Shown piece after piece: positions 57,508-64,000 of a stretch of DNA of 64,000 nucleotides. The first letter of the stretch is position 1, and each line of letters opens with the position of its first letter. The stretch comes from Pedobacter puniceum. Lineage in GTDB: Bacteria > Bacteroidota > Bacteroidia > Sphingobacteriales > Sphingobacteriaceae. The notes beneath the pieces are model-generated. The model ran no database searches, was not told where the DNA came from, and worked only from the letters and a program-made list of their open reading frames with translations. Made by a program: the position numbers and the translations under genes. The DNA is taken from assembly GCF_009674685.1 (NCBI RefSeq), contig NZ_WKJI01000008.1, positions 1-64,000 on the forward strand. The letters are read 5' to 3'.

Positions 57508-57515
57508 TTTATTTG
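57508..57515 (+). promoter_or_regulatory. Possible -7 element of the alpha-glucosidase gene
   Basis: TTTATTTG differs by one base from TAnnTTTG. A transcript starting about 57520 would leave little leader for the ATG at 57528 and favours the ATG at 57555. Confidence 0.4.
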
Positions 57516-57554
57516 TAATAGATTATCATGATATTAGAAGCAAAGAATCATAAT

Positions 57555-60014
57555 ATGAAAGAACAAGAGCCAAAAAGCCACCCTATAGAGTTTACTGCAG
57601 AAGATTTAGAACAAGAAATACAACATGTTAATAACCCCATTGTAGGTTTAAAGCCTATAGAAAAAAAATATTTGGGTAAAGTAACAGAGGTTAGACAAGA
57701 AAATAACCGTTATATTTTTAGTGATGGAGATGCTTCTGTTGAGATTAGAGTTGTAAGCGATGAGATTATAAAGGTAAGAATGGCGCCTCATAGCGTTTTC
57801 CTAGAAGAGTTCTCTTACGCAGTACCAAAGTTAGACCAACGTGTAGCTGTATTTACTTTTACCGAGGAGGATGATAGATACGCTGTATCTACTAATACTG
57901 TTACTTGCTTTATCAATAAAGCCGATTTTAGAATCTCTTTTGCAGATAATGACAGCAATATCATCAATGAAGATTTCCAAGCTATGCATTACGAAGAAAA
58001 TGTACAGTTTGGTGGTTATTATGTGTATTGTACCAAAACTTGTTTCCCCGAGGAGAGTTTCTACGGTCTAGGCGATAAACCTACCGATTTTAATTTAAGA
58101 GGTAAGCGACTTCAAAATTGGAATTCTGATACCTATTCTTTTGCAAAACATCAAGATCCATTATACAGAAGTATTCCTTTTTACATCAGTTTAAATAAAG
58201 GTGTTGCTCATGGTATTTTCATGGATAATACCTTTAAAACGCATTTTGATTTTGCGCATGAAGATGCTGGTAAAACCAGTTTCTGGGCAGATGGTGGCGA
58301 ACTTCAATACTATTACATTCACGGGCCACATATGATGGATGTGGTAAAAAGATACCACACCTTAACGGGGACCCATAAATTACCTCCAATTTGGGCTTTA
58401 GGCTATCATCAATGTAGATGGAGTTATTATCCAGAATCTAAACTTAAAGATTTAGCAGATAATTTCAGAAAGAGAAAAATCCCTTGCGATGCTCTTTATC
58501 TTGATATAGATTATATGGACGGTTACCGTTGTTTCACCTGGAATAAGAAGTATTTCCCTAATCCTAAAAAGATGATTAAGGAGCTTTCTGATGATGGTTT
58601 TAAAACGGTAGTTATTATAGACCCAGGTATTAAAGTTGATAATAACTACTGGGTATTTAAGGAGGGTAAAGAAAATAAATACTTCTGCCGTAGAAGTGAT
58701 GATTACTTTATGGAAGGTCATGTTTGGCCAGGTCGTTGCCAATTTCCTGATTTCACCAACCCAGAAGTAAGACAATGGTGGGGAACTTTATTTAAAGAAT
58801 TAGTTGAAGTTGGCGTTGCCGGTGTTTGGAATGATATGAATGAGCCTGCTGTATTTGGCTCAGGAACTTTCCCTGATGATGTTCGTCATCAATATGATGG
58901 TCATCGTGGGTCTCATCGTAAAGCACATAACGTTTACGGTATGCAAATGGTAAGAGCTACTTATGATGGTTTAAAACTCCTACAAAAAAATAAAAGGCCA
59001 TTCACCATTACCAGAGCAGGTTATGCAGGTGTACAAAGATACAGCAGCGTATGGACAGGCGATAACGTAGCAACTTGGGAACATCTTAAAATAGGAAGTA
59101 TTCAAATGCAGCGTTTATCCGTATCCGGAATTCCTTTTGCAGGTACAGATATAGGCGGCTTTAGTGGCGAGCCTTCTGGCGAATTATTCACCAGATGGAT
59201 ACAGCTAGGTGTTTTTTCTCCATTTATGAGGGCCCATTCTGCTGGAGATACTGCCGAGCGTGAGCCTTGGAGCTTTGGTCCGGAGTTAGAAGATATCAAC
59301 CGTAAATTTATTGAGCTACGTTACAAGCTTTTACCATATATCTACTCAACATTTTGGGAGCATCACCGTTATGGTTTCCCAATTTTACGTCCGGTGGTGA
59401 TGATAGAACAACACAACCCTACCAACCATTATCGTGAAGATGAATTTACTTTCGGAGATAAAATTTTGGTTTGTCCTGTTTTAGAGGAAGGTGCTACCAG
59501 TCGTCGTTTATATTTGCCAGAAGGCCAATGGTTTGATTACTGGACACATGAAAGTATAACAGGAGGCAAAGAGCTAGATGTGCTAGCGCCTTTAGATTCT
59601 ATGCCGATTTTTGTAAAAGCAGGTTCTGTTATTCCAGAATTCCCGGTTATGCAACATGTTAACGAGTTTGAAGTAGAAGAAATGATTTTCCAAGTTTACT
59701 ACTCAGATTATGAAGTAAACTCTTTCTATTTTGAAGATCATGGAGATACTTTTGCTTACGAACAAGATATTTATCTAGAGAAAAAGTTTGTAGTAAATGG
59801 AGATAAAAAATCAATGCTTATTAAACAAAGCATAGAGGGTTTGTTTACACCGCGTTATGAAACTTATGATTTAAAAATCATCGGGCTTCCATTTAAGCCA
59901 TCTAAAGTAGTGATAGATGGTAAAGATTATACCGGAGATCTTGCTTTTGATGATTTAAAAAGAGTAAGGTTAAAAGTGAATAAAAACTTTAGACAAGTTC
60001 AAATCTTTAAGTAA
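57555..60014 (+). CDS. GH31 family alpha-glucosidase, cytoplasmic
   Basis: From the ATG at 57555 the protein has 819 residues; an in-frame ATG at 57528 adds nine. The nucleophile is Asp427 in GVWNDMNEPAVFG. The acid/base Asp lies in YSSVWTGDN. The N-terminal beta-sandwich domain (about 40-250) and the GH31-type substrate loop (GYHQCRWSYYPE) are present. No signal peptide is visible, so it acts on internal alpha-glucosides such as maltodextrins. It is followed by a bidirectional terminator. A branching enzyme gene nearby suggests a shared alpha-glucan role. Confidence 0.95.
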   Translation: MKEQEPKSHPIEFTAEDLEQEIQHVNNPIVGLKPIEKKYLGKVTEVRQENNRYIFSDGDASVEIRVVSDEIIKVRMAPHSVFLEEFSYAVPKLDQRVAVFTFTEEDDRYAVSTNTVTCFINKADFRISFADNDSNIINEDFQAMHYEENVQFGGYYVYCTKTCFPEESFYGLGDKPTDFNLRGKRLQNWNSDTYSFAKHQDPLYRSIPFYISLNKGVAHGIFMDNTFKTHFDFAHEDAGKTSFWADGGELQYYYIHGPHMMDVVKRYHTLTGTHKLPPIWALGYHQCRWSYYPESKLKDLADNFRKRKIPCDALYLDIDYMDGYRCFTWNKKYFPNPKKMIKELSDDGFKTVVIIDPGIKVDNNYWVFKEGKENKYFCRRSDDYFMEGHVWPGRCQFPDFTNPEVRQWWGTLFKELVEVGVAGVWNDMNEPAVFGSGTFPDDVRHQYDGHRGSHRKAHNVYGMQMVRATYDGLKLLQKNKRPFTITRAGYAGVQRYSSVWTGDNVATWEHLKIGSIQMQRLSVSGIPFAGTDIGGFSGEPSGELFTRWIQLGVFSPFMRAHSAGDTAEREPWSFGPELEDINRKFIELRYKLLPYIYSTFWEHHRYGFPILRPVVMIEQHNPTNHYREDEFTFGDKILVCPVLEEGATSRRLYLPEGQWFDYWTHESITGGKELDVLAPLDSMPIFVKAGSVIPEFPVMQHVNEFEVEEMIFQVYYSDYEVNSFYFEDHGDTFAYEQDIYLEKKFVVNGDKKSMLIKQSIEGLFTPRYETYDLKIIGLPFKPSKVVIDGKDYTGDLAFDDLKRVRLKVNKNFRQVQIFK

Positions 60015-60019
60015 TAAAT

Positions 60020-60050
60020 AAGAAAGCCGGATAAAAAATCCGGCTTTCTT
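60020..60050. terminator. Bidirectional terminator between the alpha-glucosidase and PorT-like genes
   Basis: AAGAAAGCCGGAT (60020-60032) and its complement (60038-60050) form a perfect 13-bp stem with a five-A loop. A flanking A/T run on each side allows it to stop both convergent genes; the stem abuts the minus-strand stop codon. Confidence 0.9.
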
Positions 60051-60754
60051 TATTTAAATCTGTACCCTAAGGATAAGCCTAAATTATTATGATACATAGT
60101 ATTGTTGTCGTTGGGGCTAACATCATAAATACCAAGTCCTAAACTCAAACCTAAACTCAAACCTTTTTTAAATTCATAACCAAGCTGAATATTAGCGCCA
60201 AAATCTAAGTTTTTAAAATCATCCTCAGTACTATTACCAAAATTGGTTTTTTCTTCTTCTTTTAAAACTAATTCTAAGCTATTGCTAGAAATGGTTGACA
60301 GCATAAATAGTTCCGTTTTAATTTTACCATTTATACCGATAGCTGCATAAGGTCCTGCACCGATAAAAAAGTTACCTTTCCCAGCATTAAATCTAAAAAG
60401 ACCATAAATAGGAATTTCAATATAGTTACCTTTAATATCGCTTCTTAAAGAAAAAAACTTCCCAACATCATCTATTCCGGTAATATCCTGTTTAAATCCT
60501 TTAACAATATAATTTAAACCTCCTTGTAAATAGAAAAGTTTTCCAACATGATGTTCCGCAAAACCACTTATCGTAAAGGACGAAATACTATTTATATCTA
60601 AATTGATATTTGCTGGCGTAAAAAGTGTTTCTGTTACAATAGAAGCATTACTAGATGTAACTCTTACTCCATAGGCGAATTTTTTAGGGCTATCTTGCGC
60701 CAAACTTTTAAAGTATAATAAAGCCAAAAAGGGTAGAAGTAGTTTTGTTTTCAT
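60050..60754 (-). CDS. PorT-like outer membrane beta-barrel protein
   Basis: The start at 60754 (MKTKLLLPFLALLYF) gives a signal peptide ending near KSLAQ; the longer frame to 60829 adds 25 residues with no support. The mature part is beta-rich, with VGKLFYLQGGLNYIVKGF, YIEIPIYGLFRFNAGKGNFFIGAGPYAAIG, and a final NNLGLSLGYRFK with a C-terminal aromatic before the end. This matches the porin/PorT family of outer membrane beta-barrels. It is unlikely to be the T9SS PorT itself, and its function is unknown. Confidence 0.85.
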   Translation of the reverse strand: MKTKLLLPFLALLYFKSLAQDSPKKFAYGVRVTSSNASIVTETLFTPANINLDINSISSFTISGFAEHHVGKLFYLQGGLNYIVKGFKQDITGIDDVGKFFSLRSDIKGNYIEIPIYGLFRFNAGKGNFFIGAGPYAAIGINGKIKTELFMLSTISSNSLELVLKEEEKTNFGNSTEDDFKNLDFGANIQLGYEFKKGLSLGLSLGLGIYDVSPNDNNTMYHNNLGLSLGYRFK

Positions 60755-60919
60755 TAAATTAATTTTTGTTAAAAATATGATTTTATTTATTTCCTGATAA
60801 ATTATTCTTTCAATCGCAATCCTTTTCATAAATTGTACATGTAAAAACAGGCATGGCTTGTTTATTGCTTAAATCCATCCAAAAAATCAAACAAGAAAGC
60901 ATCAACTATAAAATTATTC

Positions 60920-62995
60920 ATGGCAAAAAAAACTAAAGAAATTGATATAACAGAGGTTAAGAAAGAAGTAAAGAAAAAAGCGCCTACTGTAAAGAAAAAA
61001 GCTGTAGTAGAAAGTGCAGGGGTAGAAAAAGTGAAAAAAACAGCTATAAAGAAAGTTGCTAAAGCCAGTGAAGAGTCATTACCATTTCATGACTTTCAAG
61101 TTAAATATTATTCAAAATTTACCGATTTTGATATCAGTTTATTTAGAGCAGGTAAGCATTTCAAGTTGTATGAAAAATTTGGCTCGCATGTTCTAGCGCT
61201 TGATGGTGTAGTAGGAACTTATTTTTCTGTTTGGGCACCCAATGCCCAATATGTTTCTGTTACGGGTAATTTTAATGGTTGGGATAAAGGCTCTCATCCG
61301 TTAATGGTAAGATGGGATGATTCTGGTATTTGGGAAGGTTTTATTCCTCATGTAGGTAATGGCGAAATTTATAAATATTTCATTAGCTCTTTTAGTGGCG
61401 AGGAAATGGAAAAAGCCGATCCCTTTGCTTTGAGAAGTGAAGAAGCCCCAAAAACAGCATCTATTGTTTGGGATACTTGGTACGAGTGGAAAGACCAAAA
61501 TTGGATGAAAAAAAGGCATCAGCATAATGCTCTAAATAAACCTATGTCTGTTTACGAGGTGCATTTTGGCTCTTGGGCTCGTGGTCCAGAATCTCCAGAT
61601 CAATTTCTTTCTTTTAGAGATATGGCGCCAAAGTTGGTATCCCATGTTAAAGAAATGGGTTTTACGCATGTAGAATTTATGCCTTTGATGGAGCACCCAT
61701 TTTACCCGAGTTGGGGTTATCAAATAACAGGTTATTTTGCTGCAACTTCTCGTTACGGTACACCACAAGACTTAATGTTCTTAATAGAAGAGTTCCATAA
61801 AAATGATATAGGTGTCATATTTGACTGGGTGCCTTCTCATTTTCCTGGAGATGCGCATGGTTTATTTAAATTTGATGGTACACATCTTTATGAACATGCC
61901 GATGAACGAAAAGGCTTTCATCCAGATTGGAAATCGCACATTTTTAACTATGGAAGAAATGAGGTTAGAGCTTTTCTTATTTCCAATGCTTTGTTCTTGC
62001 TAGACCGTTTCCATACCGATGGTTTACGTGTTGATGCTGTAGCATCGATGCTATATTTAGATTATTCTAGAAAAGAAGGCGAGTGGATTCCTAATGAATA
62101 TGGTGGTAGGGAAAATTTAGAAGCTATATCTTTTTTGAAAGATTTTAATGAGGCTGTTTATGCTCATTTCCCCGATGTACAAACCATTGCAGAAGAATCA
62201 ACATCTTTTGGCGGCGTAAGTCATCCAACTTTTACAGGAGGTTTAGGTTTTGGCCAAAAATGGATGATGGGTTGGATGAATGATACCTTGAAGTATTTCA
62301 AAAAAGATCCGGCACACCGTAAATTCCATCATCAGGATTTAACATTTAGTACAGTTTACGCTTTTAGCGAGAATTTTATGCTGCCTTTATCTCATGATGA
62401 AGTGGTACACGGTAAAGGTTCTTTAATTAATAAAATGCCTGGAGATGAATGGCAAAAATTTGCTAATCTCAGAACTTTATACGGATACATGTGGACACAC
62501 CCCGGTACTAAATTATTGTTTATGGGCGGCGAGTTTGCACAAACAAAAGAATGGAACCAACAGCATTCTTTAGATTGGCATTTACTAGAGTATGCACCAC
62601 ACCAAGGCATCAAAAAATTAGTTACGGCGCTTAATAAACTTTATAGAACAGAACCTGCCATGTACGAACGTTCTTTTACAGGTACAGGTTTTGAGTGGAT
62701 TGTGAATGATGATGCCGAGAATTCTGTTCTCGTTTATGCTAGAAAAGGTAATAATCCTAAAGACGATTTAATAGTAGTTATAAACTTAACTCCTGTTCCA
62801 AGAGAACAATACAGGTTTGGTGTTACCAGACCTGGCAATTGGCATGAAATTTTTAATTCTGATGATGAGCAATATTGGGGTAGCGGAATAAAAAATGCAC
62901 CAACAGCAAGTGAGGCGCATGGTAGCCATTGGAAATCTAACTCAATAAAAGTAAATATACCGCCTTTAGCAATAGTTGTTTTTAAGGCTATTTAA
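60920..62995 (+). CDS. glgB: 1,4-alpha-glucan branching enzyme with lysine-rich N-terminal extension
   Basis: The 691-residue protein makes alpha-1,6 branches in glycogen. The CBM48 domain includes YFSVWAPNAQYVSVTGNFNGW. The GH13 core has Asp372 as nucleophile (DGLRVDAVASMLYLDY), Glu425/Glu426 in TIAEEST as acid/base, and LPLSHDEVVHGK with the conserved His-Asp. The first ~55 residues are very rich in Lys, Val and Ala (KKEVKKKAPTVKKKAVVES), like histone H1-type tails, and are not part of the catalytic fold. A terminator follows. Confidence 0.97.
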   Translation: MAKKTKEIDITEVKKEVKKKAPTVKKKAVVESAGVEKVKKTAIKKVAKASEESLPFHDFQVKYYSKFTDFDISLFRAGKHFKLYEKFGSHVLALDGVVGTYFSVWAPNAQYVSVTGNFNGWDKGSHPLMVRWDDSGIWEGFIPHVGNGEIYKYFISSFSGEEMEKADPFALRSEEAPKTASIVWDTWYEWKDQNWMKKRHQHNALNKPMSVYEVHFGSWARGPESPDQFLSFRDMAPKLVSHVKEMGFTHVEFMPLMEHPFYPSWGYQITGYFAATSRYGTPQDLMFLIEEFHKNDIGVIFDWVPSHFPGDAHGLFKFDGTHLYEHADERKGFHPDWKSHIFNYGRNEVRAFLISNALFLLDRFHTDGLRVDAVASMLYLDYSRKEGEWIPNEYGGRENLEAISFLKDFNEAVYAHFPDVQTIAEESTSFGGVSHPTFTGGLGFGQKWMMGWMNDTLKYFKKDPAHRKFHHQDLTFSTVYAFSENFMLPLSHDEVVHGKGSLINKMPGDEWQKFANLRTLYGYMWTHPGTKLLFMGGEFAQTKEWNQQHSLDWHLLEYAPHQGIKKLVTALNKLYRTEPAMYERSFTGTGFEWIVNDDAENSVLVYARKGNNPKDDLIVVINLTPVPREQYRFGVTRPGNWHEIFNSDDEQYWGSGIKNAPTASEAHGSHWKSNSIKVNIPPLAIVVFKAI

Positions 62996-62996
62996 T

Positions 62997-63033
62997 AAAA
63001 AACGCCGTACTTGGGAATAAGTACGGCGTTTTT
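62997..63033 (+). terminator. Terminator after glgB
   Basis: AACGCCGTACTT (63001-63012) and its complement (63019-63030) form a perfect 12-bp stem with a GGGAAT loop, extended by flanking A and T runs. It serves glgB and may also stop the convergent IscA gene. Confidence 0.9.
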
Positions 63034-63058
63034 ATTATCAAAACTAAAAACTAATTTT

Positions 63059-63409
63059 TTAAACAGAGAAGCTAGTACCGCAGCCGCAAGTTTTAGCAGC
63101 GTTTGGGTTATTAAAAACAAAGCCTCTGGCGTTTAATCCTTGTTGAAAATCAACCTCCATGCCTGCCAAATACAAACCATGAGCCTTATTCATGAAGCAT
63201 CTTATACCATCTATATCGTATTCTGTGTCGCCTTCTTTCTTTTGGTCAAAACCCAAAACATAATTCATTCCGGCACAACCACCACCCTCAACGCCAAGTC
63301 TTAAACCAAATTCTTCGCTTAATTCTTGTTGTTCCATTAACTTTTTCACTTCTTTTTTCGCACCTTCGGTTAATGTTACAGGTGAAACTGCTGTTACTGC
63401 TGTACTCAT
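63059..63409 (-). CDS. IscA/HesB family iron-sulfur cluster assembly protein
   Basis: From the ATG at 63409 the protein has 116 residues; the longer frame to 63433 adds eight. The A-type carrier motif is complete: a central Cys in GVEGGGCAGMNYVLGF and a C-terminal Cys-Gly-Cys in AAKTCGCGTSFSV. It receives or delivers Fe-S clusters. The 3-Cys signature is intact. ErpA, IscA and SufA cannot be told apart, and no suf or isc genes are beside it. Confidence 0.95.
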   Translation of the reverse strand: MSTAVTAVSPVTLTEGAKKEVKKLMEQQELSEEFGLRLGVEGGGCAGMNYVLGFDQKKEGDTEYDIDGIRCFMNKAHGLYLAGMEVDFQQGLNARGFVFNNPNAAKTCGCGTSFSV

Positions 63410-63499
63410 AATAATTATTTTATTGTTGCACAAATATAAGGTAAAATGCAGATTTTTGTTTTTACAAGAATCAATTTTACCAATACTTTACAATTTAGA

Positions 63500-64000
63500 A
63501 TGGACGCTTTAACGTTTTTATTAGATGTTTTAAAATACACATTATCAGGTTTTTTTGTAATACTAGGCTCATACTTCTTATTTAAAAGCCAGTTTGATGC
63601 TTATTACAATTTAAAAGAACTAGAATATCGTTCATCTGTACTTAAAGATATTTTACCACTAAGGTTGCAAGCTTATGAAAGGATGACTCTTTTTATAGAG
63701 CGTATTAACCCATCAAACTTATTATTAAGATTACATGTTTCTGGCATGTCTGCAAAAGAGATGCAAAACGTAATCTTAACCGAGGTTAGGGCAGAATATC
63801 AGCACAACTTAGCTCAGCAAATTTATCTTACTAATGATGCTTGGCAAATTATCAAAAGAGTTAAAGATGATACCATAAGCATCATAAATGCAGCAGTAAA
63901 AAGCCTTCCGGCTGATGCTAGCGCTGTAGATTTAAGTAAAGTTGTTTTTTCTCGTTTAGATAGTATAGAGGAAAACCCTTACGAGCTAGCTTTGTTAGTG
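63500..64000 (+). CDS. Conserved hypothetical membrane-anchored protein, cut by the window end
   Basis: An ATG at 63500 opens a frame of 167 codons with no stop to the end of the window. A membrane helix lies near residues 8-28 (YTLSGFFVILGSYFLF), followed by a mainly helical cytoplasmic region with YERMTLFIERINPSNLLLRL and DDTISIINAAVKSLP. This looks like a widely conserved Bacteroidota hypothetical family. The end of the gene is outside the window. Function is unknown. Confidence 0.8.
   Translation, partial: MDALTFLLDVLKYTLSGFFVILGSYFLFKSQFDAYYNLKELEYRSSVLKDILPLRLQAYERMTLFIERINPSNLLLRLHVSGMSAKEMQNVILTEVRAEYQHNLAQQIYLTNDAWQIIKRVKDDTISIINAAVKSLPADASAVDLSKVVFSRLDSIEENPYELALLV

Overview
The window is about 64 kb of AT-rich chromosome from a Bacteroidota bacterium, most likely Sphingobacteriaceae and Pedobacter-like. 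The evidence is a SusC/SusD pair inside a polysaccharide utilisation locus (PUL), PorV/PorQ- and PorT-type proteins, Bacteroidota-style TAnnTTFG-like -7 promoter elements (consensus TAnnTTTG), weak Shine-Dalgarno signals, and several lineage-restricted membrane families. The assignment comes from gene content only; there is no rRNA in the window and I found no intact tRNA gene. REGION 1 (1-19422) is a large PUL. On the minus strand are the start of a FucP-type sugar permease, a GH92 alpha-mannosidase-like enzyme and a secreted esterase. A membrane-anchored AraC regulator diverges from them. On the plus strand follow SusC and SusD, a strong terminator, and then a tightly packed operon: NCS1-type permease, 63-residue membrane protein, ADP-ribosylglycohydrolase-fold enzyme with an added beta-sandwich-like tail, sulfatase, clan GH-A glycosidase, second sulfatase, and a GntR regulator with a LacI-like effector domain. 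The locus appears to import and desulfate a glycan or glycoside. The cytoplasmic ADP-ribosylglycohydrolase-like enzyme beside a nucleobase-type permease is the most unusual part. REGION 2 (19423-20784) is very AT-rich and almost gene-free. It holds a 3' tRNA-like fragment followed by a terminator, which looks like an integration scar, and one small membrane protein. REGION 3 (20785-35356) is mixed: a TonB-dependent receptor, a membrane protein with a small winged-helix regulator, a large GH2 enzyme, catalase-peroxidase KatG, a lyase-like secreted protein, a GreA-type factor, a degenerate tandem duplication in an intergenic gap, a KefF/KefC-like pair and purN. REGION 4 (35551-44814) has an OmpR-type two-component system, a universal stress protein, a DJ-1/PfpI protein, a tailless SSB and a zinc-ribbon protein sharing a highly palindromic control region, an Mrr-type restriction endonuclease and a P-type cation ATPase. 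REGION 5 (44815-55363) starts with a probable interspersed-repeat remnant. A minus-strand set follows: a polyferredoxin-like membrane protein, FAD oxidoreductase, DUF547 protein, lipoprotein, short-chain dehydrogenase, CPA2 antiporter, PorV/PorQ protein and AcpH-like protein. The plus-strand tyrS then follows. REGION 6 (55364-64000) has a Xre/RES toxin-antitoxin operon with a clear palindromic operator, a LuxE-like acyltransferase, a cytoplasmic GH31 alpha-glucosidase, a PorT-like barrel, glycogen branching enzyme with a lysine-rich N-terminal extension, an IscA-type protein, and the start of a conserved hypothetical gene cut by the window edge. GH31 and GlgB suggest a glycogen or alpha-glucan theme.
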